Below are positions 1 to 8,416 of a DNA stretch of 64,000 nt, piece after piece. The notes under the pieces are model-generated. The model was not told where the DNA came from, made no database searches, and saw only the letters and a list, made by a program, of their open reading frames with translations. Each line of letters starts with the position of its first letter. The first letter of the stretch is position 1. This DNA comes from Roseomonas alba (GTDB lineage Bacteria; Pseudomonadota; Alphaproteobacteria; Acetobacterales; Acetobacteraceae). Location of the stretch: positions 186,001-250,000 of the forward strand of contig NZ_JAHYBZ010000005.1 in NCBI RefSeq assembly GCF_019430885.1, in the 5' to 3' direction. A program made the position numbers and the translations under genes.

Positions 1-1006
1 CGGCGAATGGAACCAGGACGCCGCGGCCCTCAGCCAACAGTTCCGCAGCGTGCCAGTATGGCGTCGAGATCACTGCCTTGCCCATCCCGAAGCTGTAGGC
101 GAGGGTGCCCGAAACGCTCTGCGCCTCGTTCAGATAGGGGGTGAGGTAGATGTCCGCCGCGGCGATGGCGCGGGTCAGCGTCGGCAGATCCACGAAGCGG
201 TCCAGGAAGTGCACATGGTCCGTAACCCCGAGCTGTGCCGCCAAGCGCTTCAGGGATTTGCGGTGGGCTTCGCCGTCGCGCCGCAGGACGTTGGGATGGG
301 TTGCGCCGAGGACCAGGTACAGGACATCGGGCCGGCTTGCGACGATCGCGGGCATGGCGCGGATTGCCTGTTCGATACCCTTGCCGGGCGACAGTAAGCC
401 GAAGGTGAGCAGAACCGTCCGTCCGGCAGCACCGAATTCGACCTTGTGAGCAGCCGGAGGCATCTCGGCGGGTGTTTCCGGAATGCCGTGCGGGATCACC
501 GTGATGCGCTCGGCCGGAACGCCGTGAACCTCTCCCAGGATTCGCTCAGCCCTTCGGGTCATCACCACGAGCCGGTCGGCGTGGCGGATGAGTCCCTGCA
601 TGACACGGAACTGCGAAGGTGTTGGATGATCCAACACTGTGTGCAGCGTCGCGACTATCGGCATCCTCGCATGCCTGAGGAGAGCAAGAACCCGCTCGCC
701 ATCGGCATCGCCGAAGATGCCATATTCATGCTGAACGCATAGGACGTCGGCGTTCACGTCGTTGAGGAACTCGGCTGCATGGCCATACGCCTGCAGATCG
801 TCGTCGGCAATCTCGAGCCAGACCTCCGGTGGGTAGTCATAGGTGGCGGCAGCATCTGTCATCGCCAGCACGAAGCATTCAGCATCCGGCACAGCGCCGG
901 CGACCGCGTTGCGCAAGTCACCCGTGAATGTGGCGAGTCCACAGATCCGCGGAGGATGATTGCCGAGAAATGCGATGCGGTGCAGAGGTGGCGCGGGGGA
1001 CGTCAT
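1..1006 (-). CDS. Glycosyltransferase family 4, C-terminus beyond window edge
   Basis: Reading the minus strand from an ATG at 1004-1006 gives 335 uninterrupted codons that run off the left edge. The N-terminus has the signature HPPRICGLATFTGDL (residues about 17-31), typical of GT4 retaining glycosyltransferases with a GT-B fold, and a DxLCVQHEYGIF segment follows near residue 90. Further on come VIPHGIPE and TFGLLSPGKGIEQAI, the usual start of the nucleotide-sugar-binding second Rossmann domain, and then LTPYLNEAQSVSGTLAYSFG near the visible end. Such enzymes transfer a sugar from a nucleotide donor in cytoplasmic glycan or glycolipid assembly. The acceptor cannot be inferred. The family assignment is firm; the role is not. 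Confidence 0.85.
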   Translation of the reverse strand, partial: MTSPAPPLHRIAFLGNHPPRICGLATFTGDLRNAVAGAVPDAECFVLAMTDAAATYDYPPEVWLEIADDDLQAYGHAAEFLNDVNADVLCVQHEYGIFGDADGERVLALLRHARMPIVATLHTVLDHPTPSQFRVMQGLIRHADRLVVMTRRAERILGEVHGVPAERITVIPHGIPETPAEMPPAAHKVEFGAAGRTVLLTFGLLSPGKGIEQAIRAMPAIVASRPDVLYLVLGATHPNVLRRDGEAHRKSLKRLAAQLGVTDHVHFLDRFVDLPTLTRAIAAADIYLTPYLNEAQSVSGTLAYSFGMGKAVISTPYWHAAELLAEGRGVLVPFA

Positions 1007-1363
1007 CGTGGCGGAACTCCTGCTTCGGCTGTTTCGTTAGCTTCCTGGCAAGCGGGAACTGGCCGGGGACAACGTCGAGTGTCACGGACGGAGCACGGCG
1101 CTCGGGGTTGCCCAGAGTGCGGCCCATCGGTTGGCACGACCCGCCGTGCGACGCGTGCGCGCACTTCCGTGCGAGAGCTGTCGCACGCGCGCGGATCTCG
1201 TGGAGAATGACCCGCGCGGTGCAGCCGCTATGCAGGCGACACCGCTCTCAGCGTGCCTGCGTGGAGACAGGAATCACAAACCAAGGCACGTGGGTCCCCG
1301 GCCGCGCACCGGCCATCAGCGGGCCTGGATGGCGAGCCGCATCGACGCGGCGTGGCACTTCCG
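1007..1363. other. Intergenic stretch, no gene seen
   Basis: This 357-bp gap lies between the glycosyltransferase start and the end of the cold-shock gene, both on the minus strand. It must hold the glycosyltransferase promoter. Reading frames exist on the plus strand but have arginine-rich, shadow-like composition and no recognisable domain. I see no convincing RNA gene or strong hairpin. Confidence 0.4.
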
Positions 1364-1570
1364 TTACGCCAGCTTCAGATTGCCGGCCGATACCTTCCCT
1401 TGCTGTCCCTGCTGGATCTCGTACTCCAGCCTCTGCCCCTCCTTGGGGCTTTCGATGCCGGCGCGCTCGACATCGGAGGCATGAAGGAAGACGTCCTTCG
1501 AGCCATCATGGGGCTGGATGAAGCCGTAGCCCTTCGCTGCATTGAACCACTTCACGGTGCCGATCGGCAT
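1364..1570 (-). CDS. Cold-shock domain protein, CspA family
   Basis: A 68-residue protein consisting only of a cold-shock domain. It carries RNP1 as KGYGFIQ and RNP2 as DVFLHAS, with the family opening GTVKWFN, so it should bind single-stranded nucleic acid in the cytoplasm as an RNA chaperone or regulator. The frame stays open well upstream, but the ATG at 1568-1570 fits the family length (66-70 residues) and has a GAAGGA ribosome-binding site about 7 bp upstream. Family known, assignment firm. Whether it responds to cold or to another stress cannot be read from the sequence. Confidence 0.93.
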   Translation of the reverse strand: MPIGTVKWFNAAKGYGFIQPHDGSKDVFLHASDVERAGIESPKEGQRLEYEIQQGQQGKVSAGNLKLA

Positions 1571-1787
1571 GCGGATATCCTTCGCAAGCAGGGGCCGCTT
1601 CGCAGCATCGCGGAGCGGATCAAGCTTCTCAGGGGAAGGACACCTTGCTCGGGGCTCGATCGAGAGCAGGGAGGGGCGAGCTCGCCGGATGAATTTGACA
1701 ACTTCGCATATGGTGAGGCGGCAGATGCTTCGCAACCTCCGTGCGACGACCGCACCTCGGCTACAGCGTCCCGTTCGCGCGAACCAC

Positions 1788-2402
1788 TCAGAGCATGCTG
1801 CGCGCAAGGCCCATCGCGCCGAGAGTCTCCCAGGCGACCACAGCAGCGGCTGCGAGCATGATGAATGTCACTGCCAATGCAGCACAAAGCAGGACCCCGT
1901 CCTCCTCAAGATACGCGAAGGCGATCAGCCCGATCATCAAGGCAATCGGTACGTTGCTGAGCGGAACAGGGGTCAGAAGGCCAATGGCCAGGACAATGAT
2001 GACGCCGCCTACAACGCGCTTCGTCGCCTGGAACGGCGTCCCCCAGCGCGGCTGGATGAATCGTTCGAGCCAGCGCAGCACCGGCACGACACGACGGATC
2101 AGCCGTTCGAGCTTCCGGGTCTCGAAGGCTCGGTCTGCGACACTGCGTGGGAACACTGGGCGGTGGTTGCCGCGGATCATCTGCACGGCGGGAACCAGGA
2201 GCAGGACAGCGACGACCGGCGATACGCCGGGAAGCAGGCCGAGGATCGCCAACAGGAGAAGGACGACACCGAAGGAGCGGTCGCCGAGCCGATCCATCAT
2301 CCAGGCCAGCGTGGCCCGGCCCTCGAGCGGGTTAGTGAGCAAAGCCTCCAGCACCTCGGAGGTTGGCGTACGCGGGGTCATGGCAGTCGGTAGCCATAGC
2401 AT
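1788..2402 (-). CDS. ExoD-family exopolysaccharide synthesis protein
   Basis: A 204-residue integral membrane protein. It opens with SEVLEALLTNPLEGRATLAWMMDRLGDRSFG in outline: a short cytoplasmic helix-rich part and then a hydrophobic segment ending in PGVSPVVAVLLLVPAVQM. Two or three more membrane segments follow in the C-terminal half (GGVIIVLAIGLLTPVPLSN; ALAVTFIMLAAAAVVA). This order and length match the ExoD family, named for a rhizobial gene linked to exopolysaccharide and alkali tolerance; the biochemical function of the family is unclear. A second possible start is at 2381. The gene follows two transglutaminase-like genes on the same strand, with a 30-bp gap. Confidence 0.8.
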   Translation of the reverse strand: MLWLPTAMTPRTPTSEVLEALLTNPLEGRATLAWMMDRLGDRSFGVVLLLLAILGLLPGVSPVVAVLLLVPAVQMIRGNHRPVFPRSVADRAFETRKLERLIRRVVPVLRWLERFIQPRWGTPFQATKRVVGGVIIVLAIGLLTPVPLSNVPIALMIGLIAFAYLEEDGVLLCAALAVTFIMLAAAAVVAWETLGAMGLARSML

Positions 2403-2432
2403 GGCCGAGGCGCTCGCCTGCGCGGTCGTGGC

Positions 2433-3242
2433 CTAGGTCGGTACCTCATCCGTGAAGACGTTGAATCCCGACAGCATGCAGGGGCCGAAGGTTGTCGCGA
2501 TGGCCACGTCGGTGGCATCGCGGCCGCGGGCCAAAAGAACACGCCCGATGCGCGGCGTGTTGTTGCGCGCGTCGAAGGTGTGCCAGCGATCGTCAAGATA
2601 TACCTCGAACCAGGCCGCGAAGTCCATCGGGCCATAGGGTGGCGGCATGCCGATATCGCCCAGGTAGCCGGTGCAGTACCGCGCCGGGATGTTCACGCAG
2701 CGGCATAGCGTGACCGCGAGATGCGCATAGTCGCGGCAGACACCCCGCCGCTCCGCAAAGGCCTCCGAGGCCGTCCGCGTGGCCCGCGCATGCTCGTAGC
2801 CAAAGGCGATGCGCTCATGCACGTAGTCGCAGATCGCCTGAACCCTGTCCCACCCGGTGGGACCCTGGCCGAACAGCGACCAGGCGATGTCCGACAGCCG
2901 ATCGGTATCGCAGTAGCGGCTGCCGAGCAGGTAGATCAGCATCTCGTCCGGCAGCTCTTCCACCGGGCGTTGCCATGCGGCGTGGGCGATGGTGTCGGGC
3001 GTGCCCGGATCGTCGATGAGCAGGCGCGTCGAGATGACCAGCCGGCCGGGAGGCGCGACGATGCGCGTGCACACATTCTCAAAGCTGTCGTAGTAGTTCC
3101 TGGCCTCGACCGGCGGGTCGAAGGAAACCTGATGGGGGCCGATGAGATCCGCAGCGCGGGACGGATGCGGCGTAATCATGAGCAGCATGGGCGTGGGCTG
3201 TGGGCAATCGTAGATGATCTCGCAGCCGGCGCTGATGTGCAT
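2433..3242 (-). CDS. Transglutaminase-like protein, tandem copy 1
   Basis: A 269-residue protein with an N-terminal beta domain and a C-terminal transglutaminase-like (papain-fold) domain. The nucleophile motif RRGVCRDYAHLAVTLCR is clear, and WHTFDARNN supplies the Asp region. Where the second copy has THAW, this protein has DFAAWFEVYL, so alanine stands where the catalytic histidine is usually aligned. The ATG at 3240-3242 is preferred to a TTG six bases upstream because GGAGGAG lies 6 bp before it. Transglutaminase-like proteins of this type are usually amide-bond hydrolases or proteases rather than crosslinkers. The adjacent paralogue (3312-4190) suggests a two-gene unit. Confidence 0.82.
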   Translation of the reverse strand: MHISAGCEIIYDCPQPTPMLLMITPHPSRAADLIGPHQVSFDPPVEARNYYDSFENVCTRIVAPPGRLVISTRLLIDDPGTPDTIAHAAWQRPVEELPDEMLIYLLGSRYCDTDRLSDIAWSLFGQGPTGWDRVQAICDYVHERIAFGYEHARATRTASEAFAERRGVCRDYAHLAVTLCRCVNIPARYCTGYLGDIGMPPPYGPMDFAAWFEVYLDDRWHTFDARNNTPRIGRVLLARGRDATDVAIATTFGPCMLSGFNVFTDEVPT

Positions 3243-3311
3243 GGGCAACTCCTCCTGAACGCGCTGGCGCGATATGCGCGATGACCTGTGGCGTGCTGGG
3301 CTGAACGCCTG

Positions 3312-4190
3312 TCATGATCCTCGTTCGATGGCCGTGACGCTGACATCGACCGTCATGCCGAGATTGTCGGAGGGAAACCCCGTCCAAGTCCCATGGAGCG
3401 GCACGATCTGCCGGTGGTCACGGGCGACGGCGACCCGGATCAGGTCGCGGTTGCCGATGATACCGTTCGTCGGATCGAGCTCGACCCAGCCGGCACCTGG
3501 AACATAGACGCGGAGCCAGGCATGCGTCGCTCCGCCGCCAATCCGGCCGCCCTGCTCCGAAGAGTAGATGTAGCCAGAGACGAAGCGTGCCGCGAGACCA
3601 AGCGCGCGAAGTGCCTCGATCAGGAAGACCGCGAAGTCGCGACAGGTGCCACTTCCGAGGCGCAGCGTCAGCTGCGGATCCTGCACACCCTTCTCGGAGC
3701 GGGCGATGTAGGCGAAGCGCTGCCGTACCCCATGGGTCAGTCCGGCCAGCAGCTCCCGCGTTCCGGTCGGCCCGTCCCGCCTCAGGAACTGGCGGGCCCA
3801 GCGTTCGAGCTCATGGTCCGGGTCTGCGTATTGCCGCTCGATGGAGCGGGCCAGGTCTGGCATGTCCTCGACGTCGTAGGAGAAGGGATAGGTCTCGGCC
3901 TGGTGCTCGATGGGGTAGTCGAGCGCGTTGACCGGGAAGTGGTCGAGCCGCACGCTGCTGTCGAAGCGCAGCTCGCATGCCCGACCCGAGAAGCTCGCGA
4001 TGGCGACGCTGTTGCCGAACACGTCGTGGAGCCACCGGATCTCCGACGGTTCCGGTGTGATTTCGAGCTTCGCCTCGATCAGCCTCTGGTCATGTCCCTC
4101 GCGCGGACGGAACATCATCCGGTGCTTTCCGAAGGCGACCGGCTGCCGGTATCGATAGGTCGTCACATGATGGACACCGAGAATCGGCAT
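3312..4190 (-). CDS. Transglutaminase-like protein, tandem copy 2
   Basis: A 292-residue protein: an N-terminal bacterial transglutaminase N-domain (opening HHVTTYRYRQPV, RPREGHDQRL) and a C-terminal transglutaminase core. The core shows the full catalytic set: Cys in GSGTCRDFAVFLIEALR, His in GGATHAWLRVYVP and Asp in WVELDPTNG. The frame is open for 63 more codons upstream, but the ATG at 4188-4190 has a strong GAGGAGA site and begins at the conserved family N-terminus. No signal peptide is visible, so a cytoplasmic location is likely. It probably acts with the neighbouring copy at 2433-3242. Confidence 0.87.
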   Translation of the reverse strand: MPILGVHHVTTYRYRQPVAFGKHRMMFRPREGHDQRLIEAKLEITPEPSEIRWLHDVFGNSVAIASFSGRACELRFDSSVRLDHFPVNALDYPIEHQAETYPFSYDVEDMPDLARSIERQYADPDHELERWARQFLRRDGPTGTRELLAGLTHGVRQRFAYIARSEKGVQDPQLTLRLGSGTCRDFAVFLIEALRALGLAARFVSGYIYSSEQGGRIGGGATHAWLRVYVPGAGWVELDPTNGIIGNRDLIRVAVARDHRQIVPLHGTWTGFPSDNLGMTVDVSVTAIERGS

Positions 4191-4525
4191 CGCGTCTCCT
4201 CGTGCCCGGGCCGCAACCGCACGCGGGTCGCGCGGGTCCGCTTCGGATAATGAGTCGTGGAACTGTTCGCGGGTCGCTCGCGTCTCCTGGCCATGGCCGA
4301 TGGGCGCTGGCAGCAAGGGGACCGACCCGAACCGAGTCCCGACGATCGTCTTCAGATGGGCCGCACGGACCGCAGGCACAACCCATCAGGTGGCGCGCCG
4401 AATGCGAGTCTTCCGTCGACGCACCGGTTGTTCACCGGCGCTGGCACATTTAGATGCGGCGCCGGACGCTGCGGCGACCACATGTCGTCACCATGTTTAG
4501 GGGGAGCTCCTCGAAGGCGGCAGGC
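4191..4525. other. Divergent intergenic region
   Basis: The 335 bp between the minus-strand transglutaminase start and the plus-strand antiporter must carry both promoters. No conserved protein segment or clear hairpin was recognised. Part of it could be translated if the antiporter started at an earlier in-frame ATG (4454 or 4493). Confidence 0.35.
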
Positions 4526-6226
4526 ATGGATCGCGACCAGAAGCCCGACTCTGGCCTCGGCCAGCTGCCTAGGGAGGCCATCGACCGGGTCACGAAGCCG
4601 CTCGCCCGGTTCCTGCGCATCGAGACAGCAGGCGGCGCAGCCCTTCTCGTTGCCGCCATCACCGCCTTCGCGCTCTCGAACTCGGCCTGGGCCCACGGCT
4701 TTCTCGCATTCTGGGAGATGCCGATCGGCATACGTGCCGGGGCGTTCGAGTTCGAGCGCCCGCTCCGAGGATGGATCAACGACGGCCTGATGACGTTCTT
4801 CTTCTTCGTCGTTGCGCTCGAACTCAAGCGGGAACTGGTCCTCGGTGAACTTCGCAAGCCGCGTGTTGCCGCGCTCTCCATCGCTGCCGCGGCAGGCGGG
4901 ATGCTGATGCCGGCGGCCGTCTACCTCGCATTGCAGCTTGGCCAACCTGGCGAGCACGGCTGGGGCACCGTGATGGCAACTGACACGGCCTTCGTCATCG
5001 GCTGCCTGGCCCTCCTGGGTCGGAGGGCACCACCCAGCCTGCGCGTGTTCCTGCTCTCGCTCGCCGTGGTCGACGACATCGGCGCCATCCTTGTCGTCGC
5101 GATCGGCTATAGCAGCGAGCTCGGCTGGATGGCACTCGCGATCGGCAGCGCCGGCATCGCGGCGGTGCGTGGCCTGGCACTGCTCGGCGTGCGGAGCGTC
5201 CCGGTCTATTTGCTGGCCGGAGGCCTCATCTGGGTCTCCCTTGATGCCTCGGGCATCCACCCTACTGTCGCCGGTGTGGCGCTCGGCCTGCTGACACCAA
5301 CGCGGGGCTGGGTCAGCGATCGGCGCCTGCGCGCCATCCTGCAGCGGATCCTTGCCCATCCGCCCGGCGACCACCGGAGCGGGGATACCGAGGATCGCAA
5401 TCTGCTGCGTTCGGCGGGCAGGGCGGCGCGGGAAGCAGTGTCCCCGGTGGAGCGTCTGGAGATGGCGCTGCATCCGTGGGTTGCCTTCGGCGTCATGCCG
5501 ATTTTCGCACTCGCCAATGCCGGCGTACCTCTCTCTCTTGGCGGCCTCGCAGATCCCGTTGCCTTGGCCGTGGTGTTGGGCTTCGTCCTGGGCAAACCGA
5601 TCGGCGTCGTGACCTTCGCTTGGCTGGCCGTGCGCTCGGGTCTGGCGGTACGACCGGTAACGCTTGGCTGGGGCGCGCTGGCCGGGGGCGGCATGCTCGC
5701 CGGCATCGGCTTCACGATGGCTCTGTTCATCGCCGAACTCGCATTCCAGGGCGATCTGCTTCAGGCCGCAAAGCTCGGCATCCTGGCGGCCTCGGTCGTC
5801 GCAGCGGTGGGCGGCTTGACGCTATTGGCCTGGCTGACGCCCGGCGGCACCGAATCCCTTGTCGCCGTAGGCAACACCGACGGCAAGCGCGGGCGAGGAG
5901 CCGATTGGGCCGGTCCTGATGGCGATGGACAGCGGCCGGTCACCGTTGTGAGAGGAGAGGAGATGGCATTGCCACGCCAATCGGGTGACCGAACGGCAAG
6001 ACCAGTGCCGATCCGGTGGCGCCGCCTGTGCTCAGTACCATCCGTCCGACGTGCCGTGAGCTACCCGGACCAGGGTCTTGGTTGCGCCGAGGAGCGGGAC
6101 TCCGGCATCGACGCGCGCCGCGATAAAGTCGACGGATCAGAGTTCCTCCGAGACCCCATACGTCTTCCCATCGTCCGGGCTGTAGAACCAGCCGCCTCCC
6201 CCGCGGCCGGGTCCGGCAGGACGTAA
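4526..6226 (+). CDS. nhaA: NhaA-family Na+/H+ antiporter with odd C-terminal tail
   Basis: An inner-membrane sodium/proton antiporter of about twelve helices. Key landmarks are FFFFVVALELKRELVLGEL, the ATDTAFVIGCLALLG helix, the ion-binding pair in SLAVVDDIGAILVV, and the late helices GVMPIFALANAGVPL and LAGIGFTMALFIAELAF. Recognisable NhaA sequence ends near position 5860 (LLAWLTPGG). The remaining 120 or so codons are low-complexity, polar and arginine-rich, and overlap a broken gene on the other strand. NhaA proteins are normally about 380-450 residues, against 566 here, so the tail probably reflects loss of the original stop. Start chosen at 4526 (GAAGG upstream); 4493 and 4454 are alternatives. 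Confidence 0.88.
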   Translation: MDRDQKPDSGLGQLPREAIDRVTKPLARFLRIETAGGAALLVAAITAFALSNSAWAHGFLAFWEMPIGIRAGAFEFERPLRGWINDGLMTFFFFVVALELKRELVLGELRKPRVAALSIAAAAGGMLMPAAVYLALQLGQPGEHGWGTVMATDTAFVIGCLALLGRRAPPSLRVFLLSLAVVDDIGAILVVAIGYSSELGWMALAIGSAGIAAVRGLALLGVRSVPVYLLAGGLIWVSLDASGIHPTVAGVALGLLTPTRGWVSDRRLRAILQRILAHPPGDHRSGDTEDRNLLRSAGRAAREAVSPVERLEMALHPWVAFGVMPIFALANAGVPLSLGGLADPVALAVVLGFVLGKPIGVVTFAWLAVRSGLAVRPVTLGWGALAGGGMLAGIGFTMALFIAELAFQGDLLQAAKLGILAASVVAAVGGLTLLAWLTPGGTESLVAVGNTDGKRGRGADWAGPDGDGQRPVTVVRGEEMALPRQSGDRTARPVPIRWRRLCSVPSVRRAVSYPDQGLGCAEERDSGIDARRDKVDGSEFLRDPIRLPIVRAVEPAASPAAGSGRT

Positions 6227-6469
6227 GCCCAGAGGATCGTCGGGCCGCACAGCCGGCGCTGCCGCAGCGCAGGGTCGGGGTCGTTTGAGCCGACCCTGGG
6301 GATCGCGCGGCGTCAGCAGCCAGAGGATGCAGCCGCAGAACAGGCCGCTGCGGTCGAAGATCTGCACGGCCGCCTTTCCATCGATGAGCCACGCACCGGC
6401 CGGAACGGCCGCTCAGACGCCGGTTTGCGGAACCGCTAGGGCCACGAGGCCAGCGTGCAACAAGGTCAT
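6032..6469 (-). pseudogene. DUF2147-family secreted protein, decayed
   Basis: On the minus strand from an ATG at 6467-6469 a short signal-like segment (TLLHAGLVALAV) is followed by a TGA. The frame then continues with AWLIDGKAAVQIFDRSGLFC and CILWLLTPRDPQGRLKR, typical of DUF2147 periplasmic proteins. Near 6290 the homology moves to another frame (DPDPALRQRRLCGPTILW), then returns for GGGWFYSPDDGKTYGVSEEL. A second TGA interrupts near 6140, and RVDAGVPLLGATKTLVRV follows before the final stop at 6032. Two nonsense codons and two frame changes make this a clear pseudogene. It lies antisense to the odd tail of the NhaA gene. Confidence 0.8.
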
Positions 6470-6779
6470 CTCGCAGCACCTACCCGGCAATACTCGCCGA
6501 GGGCTGCCTCCGCTGGTGCCGACAGGGACCGGCGGCGACGGAAAGCGGCAGCAAGGACGCTTCCTTGATGTCGTCACCCACTGCCCTCTCTCTCACATTG
6601 GTCGTCCGAAGAGACCGCGGAGGGCACGGAATGGTGCATCCCCGCATACTGTCATTCACGGGTCCGGATCACCATCTTCGGTATACGCGCACCGGTGGCG
6701 GCTCAGATGGCCATCTATCGCGAGCAGGCGCCGGGCAGCGATCGAGGCGGCCGAACGCGCCGCCTGAAAGACAGCCATC
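6470..6779. other. Intergenic stretch, no gene seen
   Basis: This 310-bp stretch separates the DUF2147 pseudogene from a short plus-strand frame. No domain, tRNA-like structure or clear terminator was recognised. It may be decayed coding DNA given the neighbouring pseudogene. Confidence 0.3.
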
Positions 6780-7061
6780 ATGAACACCAGGCGCGACAAC
6801 GAGATCGCCGACCGCTTCGCCGAGGAGCGGAGCGAGGACGAGGGGATGCCCGAGCATCCCGCCAAGGCTCGCGATCCGGTCCGGTGGGCTGCGGAGCGCA
6901 GCGAGAGGGTGAGCCACCGCGCCGCCAGACGCCCGCCGGCCCACACCAGCATGTTCGGCATCGCCTTCGTGTCGTGCGTCGCGCTGGTCGCGCTCGCATC
7001 CGCCCGTCGCGCGGTCCGTTGGGTGCTGCGCGAAGGACGTGCGGTGAAGCTTCCCCACTGA
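6780..7061 (+). CDS. Small hypothetical membrane protein
   Basis: A 93-residue frame with a charged N-terminal half (Glu/Arg/Asp rich, DRFAEERSEDEG) and one hydrophobic segment, MFGIAFVSCVALVALASA, near residues 58-75, followed by a basic tail. A single-pass membrane topology is plausible. I do not recognise a family. The upstream region lacks a strong ribosome-binding site, and other frames across the same DNA are also open, so the gene itself is uncertain. It sits ahead of a small basic protein and a BON protein on the same strand. Confidence 0.35.
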   Translation: MNTRRDNEIADRFAEERSEDEGMPEHPAKARDPVRWAAERSERVSHRAARRPPAHTSMFGIAFVSCVALVALASARRAVRWVLREGRAVKLPH

Positions 7062-7150
7062 ACGACGGACGCGGCATCGGCGCCGGCCTTGTGCCGCGGA
7101 CTTTGAAGCGATCGGTGCGACCGTACGCATCGCACACATAGGAGAGAAGA

Positions 7151-7285
7151 ATGGGTAAGGGTCAGAAGCGGACTAGCCGGGAGGCGAAGAAGCCAAAGCT
7201 ACCCAGGGTGAAGGTGATCGCGGCAGCGTCTCCCTTCGAAGCTGCGCGAGCGCAGAGCCCGCCAGCGCGCGCGAAGAAGCCCTAG
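7151..7285 (+). CDS. Small basic conserved protein, 44 residues
   Basis: A short gene with an excellent AGGAGAG ribosome-binding site and an ATG at 7151. The product begins MGKGQKRTSREAKKPK and is dominated by Lys, Arg, Pro and Ala. Proteins with the opening GKGQxRxxREAKKPK are, to my recollection, short conserved hypotheticals in many alphaproteobacteria; their function is unknown to me. The basic composition would suit nucleic-acid binding, but that is inference. It ends 34 bp before the BON-domain gene and may be co-transcribed with it. Confidence 0.6.
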   Translation: MGKGQKRTSREAKKPKLPRVKVIAAASPFEAARAQSPPARAKKP

Positions 7286-7319
7286 CCCCAGGGAACGCTG
7301 TTCAGCGCGAGAGGCTGTC

Positions 7320-7985
7320 ATGGACGAGGACCGGATCAGGTTGGAAGACGAGACACCGCACCTATGCAAAGTGAAGGCTGCGCCAGTGGACGCAAGCGAC
7401 CATGACAGGGCTGCGCGCATGATCGCGGTCCATGTCGAGCCCGACAGCGAGCAAATGAAGGTGGGTGTCGTCCCGCCACGGATCGAGATCCTCCTCGCGT
7501 CCGAGGCGGACGGATCGGACGAAGCGATCGCCGAGCGGGCTCTGCGAGCTTTGTTCTCGGCTGCACCACTGCGGCGCGAGCGAATCGCGCTGAGGATCGC
7601 ACGCGGCCGAGTCACGCTCAGTGGCTCGGTCGCGACCGAGGCGGAGCGCTCAGCCGCCGAGCAGCTCGTTGCCGGCATCGAGGGCGTGTCGGGGGTCACC
7701 AATCTGGTGGTCATCCAGTCGCATGGACGCACCACCGAGGCCGCTCAGGGCATCGCCGAAGCTTACGGCGGAGACGCGGAGGGCGGTGATGTTGCCGGCC
7801 GGATCGAGGCGCTTTTCGTTCGCCAGACCGGGCTCGGGGCGGCGGAGGTCGTCATCAGTGCGGTTGACGGCAAGGTTGTCCTGACTGGCCGCGTGCATAG
7901 TTGGCGCGAGCGCGACCTGGCCGAGCGCATCGCCTGGGCGGCTCCGGGCGTCACCGAGGTGCTGGACCGCATCACGGTCGGGTAG
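7320..7985 (+). CDS. BON-domain protein with two BON repeats
   Basis: A 221-residue protein with two BON domains. The first spans about residues 80-140, with the phrase RIARGRVTLSGSVATEAERSAAE and then GVSGVTNLVVI. The second spans about 155-221, with VDGKVVLTGRVHSWRERDLA and GVTEVLDRITVG. BON domains bind phospholipid or membrane surfaces and appear in osmotic-shock and stress proteins such as OsmY. Here there is no obvious signal peptide; the N-terminal 75 residues are acidic and unrecognised, so a cytoplasmic role is possible. The location near NhaA and small membrane proteins fits a general envelope-stress set. Confidence 0.82.
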   Translation: MDEDRIRLEDETPHLCKVKAAPVDASDHDRAARMIAVHVEPDSEQMKVGVVPPRIEILLASEADGSDEAIAERALRALFSAAPLRRERIALRIARGRVTLSGSVATEAERSAAEQLVAGIEGVSGVTNLVVIQSHGRTTEAAQGIAEAYGGDAEGGDVAGRIEALFVRQTGLGAAEVVISAVDGKVVLTGRVHSWRERDLAERIAWAAPGVTEVLDRITVG

Positions 7986-8083
7986 TTGCTGCGCCGGCTC
8001 GGTAGGGCACTCCGGGGTGAGGAGCAGTGCCGTGGTGGGTGAATGCCGCAGCATGCCGGATGTGCGCGGCCAAGGAGGCCACG

Positions 8084-8260
8084 ATGCAAACGAATCCGAA
8101 GCGCCCGAGCCCCGCAGGCCTCACTGGCTATGTGTCGGAGCACCAGTTTGGTCTGATGATGCTGAGCTGCGCGCTGACGCTCGCCGTCATGCTGGCGGTC
8201 GTCTACGGCACCCTCGGCTTTGTACCGATCTGGGCCGTCCACGCCGTTCCCGCTTCGTAG
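8084..8260 (+). CDS. Small single-pass membrane protein, 58 residues
   Basis: The ATG at 8084 has AAGGAGG eight bases upstream, a strong start. The product has a hydrophilic head (QTNPKRPSPAGLTGYVSEHQ) and one long hydrophobic segment (LMMLSCALTLAVMLAVVYGTLG), then a short tail. No family recognised. An upstream in-frame ATG at 8027 would add 19 residues but lacks a comparable ribosome-binding site. Confidence 0.55.
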   Translation: MQTNPKRPSPAGLTGYVSEHQFGLMMLSCALTLAVMLAVVYGTLGFVPIWAVHAVPAS

Positions 8261-8416
8261 GCGGGCAGTCTGCAGGACGGCTGGTCTGCCGCAAGTGACA
8301 GTGCGCCGAGATATCGGCGGACGCCTCCGCCTGCAATCCAAGTCGAGGAAGACGCACCCAATGAGCACCGATCAGTCGAGCAATACCGGTGGTGCCCGTG
8401 GCGGTCCGCGGCGGGC

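Noticed and set aside
4352-5473. A 373-codon minus-strand frame opposite NhaA.
   Set aside because: Antisense to the conserved antiporter core; no recognisable domain.
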